A DNA stretch of 64,000 nucleotides from an uncultured Pseudoruegeria sp. (GTDB lineage: Bacteria > Pseudomonadota > Alphaproteobacteria > Rhodobacterales > Rhodobacteraceae). The notes under the pieces were generated by a model, which ran no database searches, was not told the origin of the DNA, and saw only the letters and a list, made by a program, of their open reading frames with translations. Below are positions 43,834 through 52,456 of this stretch, piece after piece. The position numbers and the translations under genes were made by a program. The DNA lies in NCBI GenBank assembly GCA_947498155.1, contig CANMJD010000005.1:124001-188000 (forward strand). Reading direction: 5' to 3'. Each line of letters begins with the position of its first letter. Position 1 is the first letter of the stretch.

Positions 43834-44496
43834 ATGCGTTATATTAAATGGGGGCTGATTGCCGCCGTCCTGCTGACGGTCACCGGCTTTTTGCACTACA
43901 CCCTGCCACGCACCAATATCGTCTATATCACCGGCGTGGAAATCAAGCTCGAACAGTTTGGTGAAAACTCGATTTTCTGGGCGTCTCCGGACACTGGGGC
44001 CAGTCTTCAAGGTGGGCTCGTGCAGCGCGATATCCGCTTTATCGACACGACCAAATCCAATGGTAAACCGCGCGTCTACCGAAATGAGGACACTGGCTGG
44101 GGCTGGCCGCCCTATTTCAAACTGGACAGCTCCAACCTGCAGGCCCAAGCGCGTGATCTTACCTCTGGCCGCGACAATCCCCAATGGGTGGCGCTGAAAT
44201 CTTACGGCTGGCGCAGCGAATTTCTGTCAATCTACCCGAACGCGGTGAGCGTAAAGCCGGTGGACGGGCCCGATGTGCGCATTATCCCTTGGGTCAATAT
44301 CATTATCCTGATCCTACTGGCTTTGCTTGTGTTCTGGATCTGGCGGATCTTTGCACGCTTTAAAGAACGTCGCATTGATCCGATGCTTGAGGAGGCCGCC
44401 GTCACGCTGGATGAGCTTGACGATAAAGCCGATGCCGCCGCCAATAAAGCCAAGGGCTTTTTTTCGCGGATCGGGGATAAGTTTTCCCGAAAATAG
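43834..44496 (+). CDS. DUF1523 family membrane protein
   Basis: A 220-residue protein with an N-terminal helix (WGLIAAVLLTVTGFLHY), an extracytoplasmic domain, and a C-terminal helix (INIIILILLALLVFWIWRIF, as VNIIIL in the sequence), then a charged amphipathic tail ending FFSRIGDKFSRK. The middle reads YITGVEIKLEQ and GWGWPPYFKLDS, the pattern I associate with DUF1523 of Rhodobacterales. Function unknown. It follows an 88-residue membrane protein in the same operon and ends next to the strong hairpin shared with the ALDH16 gene. Confidence 0.78.
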   Translation: MRYIKWGLIAAVLLTVTGFLHYTLPRTNIVYITGVEIKLEQFGENSIFWASPDTGASLQGGLVQRDIRFIDTTKSNGKPRVYRNEDTGWGWPPYFKLDSSNLQAQARDLTSGRDNPQWVALKSYGWRSEFLSIYPNAVSVKPVDGPDVRIIPWVNIIILILLALLVFWIWRIFARFKERRIDPMLEEAAVTLDELDDKADAAANKAKGFFSRIGDKFSRK

Positions 44497-44520
44497 GCTA
44501 TTTGTCCTTTCATTTTGATC

Positions 44521-44573
44521 AAAATATCCCCGCCGGAGGCCCAAAAACTCTTATGCCTCCGGCGGGGATATTT
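44521..44573. terminator. head-to-head dispersed repeats forming a 19-bp hairpin
   Basis: Two perfect inverted copies of the dispersed repeat core, AAATATCCCCGCCGGAGGC (44522-44540) and its complement (44555-44573), form a 19-base-pair stem with a 14-base loop between the convergent DUF1523 and ALDH16 genes. It is likely to act as a bidirectional terminator or RNA 3 prime stabiliser and shows the repeat can be paired. Confidence 0.75.
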
Positions 44574-44588
44574 ATGTCAAAGCGAAAC

Positions 44589-46937
44589 CTATTCGCCGTA
44601 AGGCACCCAGATGTTTTTGACCTCGGTGGCTTGTTGCAAAAACAGCCGTCCTTCGGCTGCCGGGCTATGCCAGTCTAAGGCCTGATCATTGCAGACCCAT
44701 GTGCGTTTCAGGTTGCTGGCGGATGCATGCTCTACCAGCCCGGCACTTCCTGCCGTAAAGGCCCAGACCGCATCAATATTCATGTGGCTGGCTAAGGTTG
44801 GCGCAAGGTCCTTGTGTAAGCCTGCCACAATATTCACCACCCCTGCAGGCACGTCAGAGGTTTCCAAAATCTGGTAAAAATCTGTGGCCGCCAGCGGGTA
44901 GGGTTGGCTGGCCGCAAGGATGCAGCGATTCCCCATGGCGATGGCGGGCGCCATGAGAGAGACCAATCCCAAGAGCGGTGCTTCGTCGGGGCAAACTGCG
45001 CCGATCACGCCCACAGGTTCCTTCATCGCGAGTGCTACGCCACGGATCGGGACGCCATGGGCCTGTCCGTCATATTTATCGGCCCAAGCCGCATAGGTGA
45101 ACAGCCGCGAGACTGCGGTTTCAACCTCTTTGGCACCGCCGGTTTTACCGGTCATCTGATTGATCCGAGTGGCAAATTCATCGGCGCGGGCCGACAGGTT
45201 TTCGGCGATATAATAAATGATTTGCGCGCGCAGATGACCGGTGGTTTTAGACCAGCCCTTGGCCGCATGGGCGGCTTCGACTGCATTGCGGATATCCTTG
45301 CGATTGCCAAGGCCCACATGGCCCAGAAGTTTCCCCTTGGGCGCGTAGATCGCCTTGGAATAGCCGCTATCAGGACGGGCTTGTTTGCCGCCGATGTAAA
45401 ATTTCGCGGTGCGATCCAGCTCATCCACGGTTGCGTATTTGGGGGGCGAAACGGGTTCAATCGGTTTGAGGGTTTTGCCTTTAGCTTTGGGGCGGGTATA
45501 GGCAGCAAGCCCTTCCCAGCCGCCTTCGCGACCAAAGCCGCTTTCACGCACACCGCCAAAGCCGGCTGCGGCATCAAACAGGTTGGTGGCATTCACCCAA
45601 ACCACACCGGCCACCAGTTTCGGCGCGATGTCCAGCGCAAGGTTGACGTTTTCAGTCCAGACCGAGGCCGCCAGCCCGTAACGGGTGTTATTGGCCACGT
45701 CGATGGCCTCTGCAGGGGTGCGGAAGGTGGTGGCCGCCAGCACAGGGCCAAAGATCTCTTCTTGCATCAAGGTCGAGGCCGGATGCAGCCCTGTGATTAG
45801 GGTCGGCGGATAAAAGCAGCCGTTTTCCGGTAAGGCTGTCTGGGCACGGTAGATCGTGCCTTCGCTTGCGTTGCTGTCGACCAGATCGGTAATAGTTTGC
45901 AGCTGGATCGGGTCGACAACCGCGCCCACGTCGATGCATTTATCCAGCGGATCGCCGATGCGCAGCCCATCCATGCGGGCGCGCAGTTTGGCATAGAAGG
46001 TTTCGGCAATGCCTTCCTGCACCAACAGCCGCGAACCGGCACAGCAGACCTGACCCTGATTGAACCAGATCGCATCCACCAGCCCTTCGATCGCGCTGTC
46101 GATATCGGCGTCCTCAAAAACGATATAGGGCGATTTGCCGCCCAGCTCGAGGGTGAGCGCCTTGCCGGAGCCCGCGGTTGCTTCGCGAATACGCCGCCCG
46201 ACCGAGGTTGAACCGGTAAAGGCGATTTTGTCGATGTCTTCATGGGTGGTGATCATTTCGCCGACCGCACCATCGCCGGTTACGATATTGACCACGCCCT
46301 TGGGCAGGCCGGCCTCTTGGCATATCTGGCCGAACATCAACGCAGTGAGCGAGGTGTATTCCGCCGGTTTCAGCACCACCGTATTGCCCATGGCGATGGC
46401 GGGTGCGACTTTCCATGCCAGCATCAGCAGCGGGAAATTCCACGGGATGATCTGGCCGCAGACGCCAAGTGCTTCGCGGTCAGGCAGTTCGGCCTCCATC
46501 AATTGCGCCATGCCTGCGTGATAATAGAAATGGCGCGCCACCAGCGGGATGTCGATGTCGCGGCTTTCGCGGATCGGCTTGCCGTTGTCCATGGTTTCCA
46601 GCACCGCCAAAAGGCGGCTGTGTTTTTGTACCAGTCGCGCCAAAGCATAGAGGTATTTGGCCCGTGCATGCCCGGGCAGGGCAGCCCAAGGGCCTTGCGC
46701 CTTTCGTGCAGCAGCGACGGCAGCATTCACATCGGACGGGCTGGCTTGGGTCAGTGTGGCCAGCACGTCACCGGTGGCCGGATTGCGGCTGTCAAAGCCA
46801 TCACCGGCTTCAGTAAAGCGACCATTGATAAAATGGCCGAAACGATCCCCCTGATCCACCAGCCACGCCAAGGCTTCAGCACGGCTTTCCGGCGCTTTGC
46901 CATATTCCATAGAGTTAAAGATTTCCTGAACTGTCAT
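44589..46937 (-). CDS. ALDH16-type double-domain aldehyde dehydrogenase
   Basis: A 782-residue protein with two aldehyde-dehydrogenase units. The first (to about residue 480) has PWNFPLLMLAWKVAPA, FTGSTSVGRRI, the general-base LELGGKSPYIVFED and the catalytic-Cys GQVCCAGSRLLVQ, so it should be active. The second (from about 500) is a shortened, degenerate unit with PVGVIGAVCPDEAPLLG and PAIAMGNR; it lacks both a catalytic Cys and the Glu motif. This arrangement is that of the ALDH16 family, whose bacterial structure comes from a Loktanella species. It is 4 bases downstream of deoC, suggesting oxidation of acetaldehyde or a related product of deoxyribose breakdown. Confidence 0.93.
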   Translation of the reverse strand: MTVQEIFNSMEYGKAPESRAEALAWLVDQGDRFGHFINGRFTEAGDGFDSRNPATGDVLATLTQASPSDVNAAVAAARKAQGPWAALPGHARAKYLYALARLVQKHSRLLAVLETMDNGKPIRESRDIDIPLVARHFYYHAGMAQLMEAELPDREALGVCGQIIPWNFPLLMLAWKVAPAIAMGNTVVLKPAEYTSLTALMFGQICQEAGLPKGVVNIVTGDGAVGEMITTHEDIDKIAFTGSTSVGRRIREATAGSGKALTLELGGKSPYIVFEDADIDSAIEGLVDAIWFNQGQVCCAGSRLLVQEGIAETFYAKLRARMDGLRIGDPLDKCIDVGAVVDPIQLQTITDLVDSNASEGTIYRAQTALPENGCFYPPTLITGLHPASTLMQEEIFGPVLAATTFRTPAEAIDVANNTRYGLAASVWTENVNLALDIAPKLVAGVVWVNATNLFDAAAGFGGVRESGFGREGGWEGLAAYTRPKAKGKTLKPIEPVSPPKYATVDELDRTAKFYIGGKQARPDSGYSKAIYAPKGKLLGHVGLGNRKDIRNAVEAAHAAKGWSKTTGHLRAQIIYYIAENLSARADEFATRINQMTGKTGGAKEVETAVSRLFTYAAWADKYDGQAHGVPIRGVALAMKEPVGVIGAVCPDEAPLLGLVSLMAPAIAMGNRCILAASQPYPLAATDFYQILETSDVPAGVVNIVAGLHKDLAPTLASHMNIDAVWAFTAGSAGLVEHASASNLKRTWVCNDQALDWHSPAAEGRLFLQQATEVKNIWVPYGE

Positions 46938-46941
46938 GGCT

Positions 46942-47946
46942 TTATCCCATCGGGTGGCGGTAACCGGCGGAATAGCTGCCGGTGACGTGGTGTTCGAGTT
47001 GGCGTTCGATGTCCCCCAGCAGGGACGAGGCGCCAAAGCGGAAAAGATCGGGCTGCAGCCAGCGGTCGCCGAGCTCATCTTTGATTAGCGTCAGATAGGT
47101 GATCGCATCCTTGGCTTTGGAAATGCCGCCCGCCGGTTTGTAGCCGACACGAAAGCCGGTGCGGGCATGATAGTCGCGAATGGCGCGGATCATCACAAGG
47201 CTGACGGGCAGGGTGGCGTTGACGCTTTCCTTACCGGTTGAGGTTTTGATGAAATCAGCCCCCGCCATCATACACACCAGTGAGGCACGGGCGACATTGC
47301 GCAGCGAGCCCAGCTCGCCGGTGGCAAGAATGGCTTTGACGTGGGCATCCCCGCAGGCGGCGCGGAAGGCTTTCATTTCGTCATAAAGTGCCTGCCAATT
47401 GCCTTGAAGCACATGGCGGCGGGTGATGACGATATCAATTTCTTGAGCGCCGGCTTTGACACTTTCGCCGATTTCGGCAACCCGTAATGCAAAGGGCGAC
47501 AGGCCCGCCGGAAATCCGGTGGAGACCGCCGCGACGGGGATACCGGAGCCCTGAAGGGCGGTCACGGCGGTTTCGACCATATCGTGATAAACGCAGACCG
47601 CACCCGTGGTGATCGGCGGCATATCCAGTGCGGTCAGAATGTCGGGGCGCACCGGTTGGCGGGCTTTGGCGCAGAGCCGACGCACGCGGCCTTCGGTGTC
47701 ATCACCCGACAAGGTGGTCAGATCGATCAGGGTGATGGCCTTCAGCAGCCAAGCAGCCTGATGATCCTTTTTCAACGACCGGCGTCCGGGCAGGGTTTGC
47801 GCACGGCGTTCAATCGCAGAGGTATTGGCCTGCGCAAGGCGCACCCAATCCAGATCCAGAGCCATGCCGGGATTGCGCGGTTCCTGCACCTGCGGCAGAT
47901 GGCTGTTGCGGGTGGCAACGGGGGCGGTTTCGGTTTTTGTCTGCAA
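46942..47946 (-). CDS. deoC: deoxyribose-phosphate aldolase
   Basis: DeoC splits 2-deoxyribose 5-phosphate into acetaldehyde and glyceraldehyde 3-phosphate in nucleoside catabolism. The 334-residue protein has the Schiff-base Lys region FIKTSTGKESVNA, the second catalytic Lys in VGYKPAGGISKA, and the aspartate region EIDIVITRR. An N-terminal extension of about 60 residues precedes the core, giving the long type. It is immediately followed by ALDH16, which could oxidise the acetaldehyde. It is divergent from aroA; palindromic operator candidates lie upstream at 48021-48036 and 48085-48101. Confidence 0.93.
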   Translation of the reverse strand: MQTKTETAPVATRNSHLPQVQEPRNPGMALDLDWVRLAQANTSAIERRAQTLPGRRSLKKDHQAAWLLKAITLIDLTTLSGDDTEGRVRRLCAKARQPVRPDILTALDMPPITTGAVCVYHDMVETAVTALQGSGIPVAAVSTGFPAGLSPFALRVAEIGESVKAGAQEIDIVITRRHVLQGNWQALYDEMKAFRAACGDAHVKAILATGELGSLRNVARASLVCMMAGADFIKTSTGKESVNATLPVSLVMIRAIRDYHARTGFRVGYKPAGGISKAKDAITYLTLIKDELGDRWLQPDLFRFGASSLLGDIERQLEHHVTGSYSAGYRHPMG

Positions 47947-48020
47947 GGGCGTGGCCTTTCGGATTTTGACCAGATTTCTGGGCCTCTTCAGCGTTTCATG
48001 GGATCAGGCCTATTGCAAGT

Positions 48021-48036
48021 TTGACCATTTGGTCAA
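48021..48036. promoter_or_regulatory. 16-base palindrome upstream of deoC
   Basis: TTGACCA-tt-TGGTCAA is a perfect palindrome, 75 bases upstream of the deoC start. The TGGTC half-sites are typical of operators bound by GntR-type repressors, so it probably regulates deoC-ALDH16. No regulator gene is adjacent. Confidence 0.5.
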
Positions 48037-48084
48037 GAGTGACGCGGGGTGGCACCGGCTGCCTGAGTGTGGTGGCGGTGTGCG

Positions 48085-48101
48085 TTGTTCGTACCGAACA
48101 A
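48085..48101. promoter_or_regulatory. 17-base palindrome in deoC-aroA intergenic region
   Basis: TTGTTCG-tac-CGAACAA is a perfect palindrome with 7-base arms, about 140 bases upstream of deoC and 107 upstream of aroA. It could be an operator for either gene. Its half-sites differ from those at 48021-48036. Confidence 0.4.
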
Positions 48102-48109
48102 AGCAGACT

Positions 48110-48136
48110 TTCGGCGAGGATATTTTTGGAACAAAG
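48110..48136 (+). repeat. dispersed repeat copy upstream of aroA
   Basis: The sequence TTCGGCGAGGATATTT then TTGGAACAAAG matches the variant inside cobN (same GCGAGGATATTT and GAACAAAG). It lies about 70 bases ahead of the aroA start. Confidence 0.6.
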
Positions 48137-48208
48137 TGCACAAGGCAATAGACCCCTCGCGCCGGTTGCGCTATCACGCGGCTGATTTTTGGGAAGGAAC
48201 ACCAGACT

Positions 48209-49561
48209 ATGTCCAGCCATGGCACGCCTCTGCCGATGACCTCTCGCAAATGTGGCCCGTTGAAAGGGCAAGCACATGTGCCGGGGGATAAGTCCATTTC
48301 GCATCGCTCGTTGATCCTTGGCGCGATGGCCGTTGGGGAAACCCGGATCACCGGATTGCTGGAAGGCGAGGACGTGTTGGATACGGCCAAGGCCATGCGG
48401 GCGTTTGGCGCTGAAGTGATCGAGCATGGCGGCGGTGAATGGTCGGTGCATGGCGTTGGCGTTGGTGGGTTTGCCGAGCCGGAAAACGTGATCGATTGCG
48501 GTAATTCCGGCACCGGGGTGCGTTTGATCATGGGGGCGATGTCGACCACAGGGATCTCGGCGACCTTTACTGGCGATGCGTCTTTGAATAGCCGCCCAAT
48601 GGCGCGGATCACCGATCCGATTGCTTTGTTCGGGGCGCAATCCTATGGACGCTCGGGCGGGCGTTTGCCCCTGACGATTGTCGGCGCGGCTGAGCCTGTA
48701 CCTGTTGAATACACCACGCCGATGCCGTCAGCGCAGGTGAAATCCGCCGTCTTGCTGGCGGGGTTGAACGCTCCGGGGCAGACCGTGGTCATCGAAAAAG
48801 AAGCCACCCGCGATCATACCGAGCGTATGCTTGCCGGTTTTGGGGCCGAGATTGTGGTCGAGGATGTGGCCGAGGGTCACAAAATCACTCTGACCGGCCA
48901 GCCCGAATTGAAACCGCAGACTATTGTCGTGCCACGCGATCCGTCTTCGGCGGCCTTTCCGGTCTGCGCGGCGTTGATCGTTGAAGGCTCTGATGTGTTG
49001 GTGCCCAACATTGGCCTGAACCCGACCCGTGCTGGTTTGTTTACCACGCTGCAGGAAATGGGGGCTGATCTGGTTTTTGAAAACATGCGCGAAGAGGGCG
49101 GCGAACCGGTGGCCGATCTGCGGGCCAAGTTCTCGCCTGATCTAAAGGGCATCGAAGTTGATCCGGCCCGTGCAGCCAGCATGATTGACGAATATCCGGT
49201 GCTGTCGGTGGTGGCGTCTTATGCGCAGGGCGACACGGTTATGCGGGGCGTCAAAGAACTGCGCGTTAAGGAAAGCGACCGGATTGATGCGATGGCCAAA
49301 GGCTTGCGCGCCAATGGTATTGAGGTCGAAGAGGGTGATGACTGGTGGATCGTCAAGGGTCGTGGCCATGGCAAGGTGGCTGGTGGGGCCGAGGTCGATA
49401 CGGTGTTGGATCACCGCATCGCCATGAGCTTTGCCATTCTGGGCATGGCCAGCGAAAAGCCGGTGCGCTTGAATGACGGCGGGCCGATTGCCACGTCTTT
49501 CCCGATTTTTGAACGTCTGATGGCCGATCTGGGTGCCCAGATCGAGCGCAGCAATTCATGA
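48209..49561 (+). CDS. aroA: 3-phosphoshikimate 1-carboxyvinyltransferase, class II type
   Basis: AroA (EPSP synthase) condenses shikimate 3-phosphate with phosphoenolpyruvate in aromatic amino-acid synthesis. The 450-residue protein has [78 protein letters not shown] and the C-terminal [29 protein letters not shown] and NPTR are the four motifs of class II (CP4-like) EPSP synthases. The glyphosate-contact loop is [10 protein letters not shown], with Gly where the CP4 enzyme has Ala. The ATG at 48209 gives a ten-residue leader before the family core. Overlaps cmk by ATGA. Confidence 0.95.
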   Translation: MSSHGTPLPMTSRKCGPLKGQAHVPGDKSISHRSLILGAMAVGETRITGLLEGEDVLDTAKAMRAFGAEVIEHGGGEWSVHGVGVGGFAEPENVIDCGNSGTGVRLIMGAMSTTGISATFTGDASLNSRPMARITDPIALFGAQSYGRSGGRLPLTIVGAAEPVPVEYTTPMPSAQVKSAVLLAGLNAPGQTVVIEKEATRDHTERMLAGFGAEIVVEDVAEGHKITLTGQPELKPQTIVVPRDPSSAAFPVCAALIVEGSDVLVPNIGLNPTRAGLFTTLQEMGADLVFENMREEGGEPVADLRAKFSPDLKGIEVDPARAASMIDEYPVLSVVASYAQGDTVMRGVKELRVKESDRIDAMAKGLRANGIEVEEGDDWWIVKGRGHGKVAGGAEVDTVLDHRIAMSFAILGMASEKPVRLNDGGPIATSFPIFERLMADLGAQIERSNS

Positions 49562-50166
49562 GCTTTACTGTTGCCATAGACGGGCCCGCGGCGGCAGGGA
49601 AAGGCACGATTTCCAAAGCCGTAGCGGCACATTTCGGTTTTGCCCATCTGGATACGGGATTGTTGTATCGGGCGACCGGACGGCGCGTCTTGGCCGGAGA
49701 GGACCCGGTGGCGGCTGCACGGGATTTACAGCCCGATGATTTGCAGCGCGATGACTTGCGGACCGCCGACGTGGCACAGGCCGCCAGCCGTGTGGCGGCA
49801 ATTGTCGAGGTGCGCAGCGCGCTGGTCGATTTCCAAATAAGCTTTGCCCGCCGCGCCGGTGGGGCTGTTTTGGATGGCCGTGATATCGGGACGGTGATCT
49901 GTCCCGATGCCGAGGTTAAGCTTTTTGTCACTGCAAGCGATGAAGTGCGGGCCGAGCGGCGATATCTGGAACTGTCAGCCAAGAACGCCGATGTCACCCG
50001 TGCTCAGGTGTTGGCCGATGTGCGCGAACGTGACGCCCGCGATGCCGCACGGGATGCCGCCCCGATGGTGGCCGCGCAGGATGCGCTGGTGCTGGATACA
50101 TCCGATTTGTCGATTGACGCAGCCGTCGCGCGGGCGATTGCGGCGGTTGAGGCTGGATCGCCGTAA
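49558..50166 (+). CDS. cmk: cytidylate kinase
   Basis: Cmk phosphorylates CMP and dCMP with ATP. The 202-residue protein has the P-loop [18 protein letters not shown], the nucleotide region [11 protein letters not shown], the [12 protein letters not shown] lid helix start, and [13 protein letters not shown] with the basic LID contacts. It overlaps aroA by ATGA, and rpsA follows after a 317-base leader, an order widespread in alphaproteobacteria. The product is slightly short but complete. Its own stop is followed by no clear terminator. Confidence 0.96.
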   Translation: MSFTVAIDGPAAAGKGTISKAVAAHFGFAHLDTGLLYRATGRRVLAGEDPVAAARDLQPDDLQRDDLRTADVAQAASRVAAIVEVRSALVDFQISFARRAGGAVLDGRDIGTVICPDAEVKLFVTASDEVRAERRYLELSAKNADVTRAQVLADVRERDARDAARDAAPMVAAQDALVLDTSDLSIDAAVARAIAAVEAGSP

Positions 50167-50238
50167 CACACCGCGGCTGATCTTGGGGTGGGTCACGCAA
50201 GTTGGCCGAAATCAACGGCAGGTAAGCTGCTTTCGCCC

Positions 50239-50267
50239 TTGTGTTGTAGGGTTTTCCCCCCTATATA
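50239..50267 (+). promoter_or_regulatory. candidate rpsA promoter in a 317-base leader
   Basis: TTGTGT (50239-50244) and TATATA (50262-50267) with exactly 17 bases between them form a plausible sigma-70-type promoter for rpsA, leaving a leader of about 210 bases. The rest of the 50167-50483 gap contains no gene; the region near the start holds AAAGGAAA as the ribosome-binding site. S1 often regulates its own translation through such leaders, but no specific structure is proven here. Confidence 0.4.
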
Positions 50268-50483
50268 GCCGCCTGTCGACAAGGCGAAAACGCTGCGACT
50301 CAAGGTTATGGGCAGGGCTGGAGAAATTCTTCGGCCTGTTTTTGTGTTTGGCCCTTCCCGTTTTGCGGGGATCTGACTCGTAACATCGCTGCCCCGCTAG
50401 ACGGGCGACCAACTGAAACCCAAAGACCGGCGGAGACAACCGCATGGCCCGATAAAGCACTATGTAAAGGAAACTGAGACCAC

Positions 50484-52166
50484 ATGGCTCAAGAGACATC
50501 TATGGAAGAATTCGAAGCTCTTCTTGCTGAAAGCTTCGAAATTGACACACCGGACGAAGGTTCCGTTGTCAAAGGCAAAGTCATCGCGATTGAAGCGGGC
50601 CAAGCCATCATCGACGTAGGCTACAAAATGGAAGGCCGCGTTGACCTTAAAGAATTCGCAAATCCTGGCGAAGCTCCTGAAATCGCTGTTGGCGACGAAG
50701 TTGAGGTATTCCTCGACCGCGTTGAGAACGCCAAAGGCGAAGCTGTTATTTCGCGCGACAAAGCACGCCGCGAAGAAGCTTGGGACCGTCTGGAAAAAGC
50801 ATACGCAGACGAAGAGCGCGTCGAAGGCGCCATCTTTGGTCGCGTCAAAGGCGGCTTCACTGTCGATCTGGGCGGCGCTGTTGCGTTCCTGCCAGGCTCG
50901 CAAGTTGACGTACGCCCCGTGCGTGACGCTGGCCCACTGATGGGTCTGAAGCAGCCGTTCCAGATTCTGAAAATGGACCGTCGTCGTGGCAACATCGTTG
51001 TCTCCCGTCGTGCGATCCTCGAAGAATCCCGTGCCGAACAGCGCGCTGAAGTTATCGGCAACCTGCACGAAGGTCAGGCTGTTGACGGCGTTGTCAAAAA
51101 CATCACCGAATACGGTGCGTTTGTTGACCTTGGCGGCGTAGACGGTCTGTTGCACGTCACCGACATGGCATGGCGTCGTGTGAACCACCCATCTGAAATC
51201 CTGTCCATTGGCGAAACCGTCAAAGTACAAGTGATCAAGATCAACAAAGAAACCCACCGTATCTCCCTCGGCATGAAACAGCTGCAGGACGATCCGTGGA
51301 ATGCTGTTGAAGGCAAATACCCGCTGGAAAGCACACACACTGGTCGCGTGACAAACATCACCGACTACGGTGCGTTCGTCGAGCTGGAGCCTGGCGTCGA
51401 AGGTCTGGTCCACGTTTCCGAAATGTCCTGGACAAAGAAAAATGTCCACCCGGGCAAAATCGTGTCTACGTCTCAAGAAGTCGAAGTCATGGTTCTGGAA
51501 ATCGATTCCGCCAAGCGTCGCGTATCCCTTGGTCTGAAACAGACCATGCGCAACCCATGGGAAGTCTTTGCTGAGACTCACCCTGTTGGCACCGAAGTTG
51601 AAGGCGAAGTCAAAAACATCACCGAATTCGGTCTGTTCATTGGCCTCGACAACGACATCGACGGCATGGTTCACCTGTCCGACCTGACATGGGACGGCCG
51701 TGGCGAAGACGTGATCGGCGACTACCACAAAAACGACATGGTTAAAGCTGTCGTAACTGAGGTCGACGTTGAGAAAGAGCGTATCTCGCTTTCCGTTAAA
51801 GCGCTGGACGGCGATCCCTTTGCGGAAGCTGTTGATGGCGTGAAACGCGGTGCGATCATCACTGTCGAAGTGACTGCAATCGAAGAAGGCGGCATTGAAG
51901 TTGCCTATGACGGTATGAAGTCCTTCATCCGTCGCTCCGATCTGTCCCGCGACCGTGCAGAGCAGCGTCCAGAGCGCTTTGGCGTAGGTGATAAGGTTGA
52001 CGTCCGCGTCACCAACATCGATGCCAAATCCCGTCGTCTGGGTCTGTCGATCAAAGCACGCGAAATCGCAGAAGAGAAAGAAGCCGTCGAACAGTATGGT
52101 TCTTCTGACTCCGGCGCGTCCCTCGGTGATATCCTTGGTGCCGCTCTGAAAGGTGGCGACGAGTAA
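50484..52166 (+). CDS. rpsA: 30S ribosomal protein S1
   Basis: S1 binds mRNA and helps it reach the 30S subunit. The 560-residue protein contains six S1 (OB-fold) RNA-binding repeats, visible as repeated GTVVxN...YGAFVDLGGVDGLLHVTDM and YGAFVELEPGVEGLVHVSEM units; the first two are divergent (ribosome-binding). The C terminus is acidic. Codon choice differs visibly from the neighbours (frequent GTT, CGT, AAA and CTG), as expected for very high expression. The start ATG follows AAAGGAAA. A strong terminator follows the gene. Confidence 0.97.
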   Translation: MAQETSMEEFEALLAESFEIDTPDEGSVVKGKVIAIEAGQAIIDVGYKMEGRVDLKEFANPGEAPEIAVGDEVEVFLDRVENAKGEAVISRDKARREEAWDRLEKAYADEERVEGAIFGRVKGGFTVDLGGAVAFLPGSQVDVRPVRDAGPLMGLKQPFQILKMDRRRGNIVVSRRAILEESRAEQRAEVIGNLHEGQAVDGVVKNITEYGAFVDLGGVDGLLHVTDMAWRRVNHPSEILSIGETVKVQVIKINKETHRISLGMKQLQDDPWNAVEGKYPLESTHTGRVTNITDYGAFVELEPGVEGLVHVSEMSWTKKNVHPGKIVSTSQEVEVMVLEIDSAKRRVSLGLKQTMRNPWEVFAETHPVGTEVEGEVKNITEFGLFIGLDNDIDGMVHLSDLTWDGRGEDVIGDYHKNDMVKAVVTEVDVEKERISLSVKALDGDPFAEAVDGVKRGAIITVEVTAIEEGGIEVAYDGMKSFIRRSDLSRDRAEQRPERFGVGDKVDVRVTNIDAKSRRLGLSIKAREIAEEKEAVEQYGSSDSGASLGDILGAALKGGDE

Positions 52167-52194
52167 TCGTCCCTCTTCTTTGAGGTTGAAATCG

Positions 52195-52226
52195 AAAACG
52201 GCTCCGTGCAAACGGGGCCGTTTTTT
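52195..52226 (+). terminator. Rho-independent terminator of rpsA
   Basis: AAAACGGCTCCGT-gcaa-ACGGGGCCGTTTT forms a stem of about 13 base pairs with one G-U pair, ending in six Ts, 29 bases after the stop codon. The remaining 230 bases up to ihfB (52227-52456) show no gene; a weak TATAGT at 52391-52396 might be the ihfB promoter. Confidence 0.9.
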
Positions 52227-52456
52227 GTTCGGGTGATACGAATCACAGGGCGCACGTTGTGCTGAATTAATCCGCGTCATAGCCGAAATACGGGCAAGAA
52301 CAGCAGAATGTCGCAAAAAGATCAGGGGATTAGCCCGTATTTTCCGGACTCTTTACCGTTGTAAGAGTTTCTAGAACGAAATTTTGCGCGTATAGTCCTT
52401 GGAACGCAGATGGTTATTTTGTGGTCTGCCGCTGGCCACCACTTGGGAGGGTAGAA

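Noticed and set aside
48110-48136. An insertion-sequence end
   Set aside because: No transposase or target duplication nearby; it is a copy of the short dispersed repeat.
50460-52316. A 618-codon open frame on the strand opposite rpsA
   Set aside because: It mirrors the codon pattern of rpsA, has no ribosome-binding site or family motifs and is very Phe-rich, as expected for an antisense shadow.
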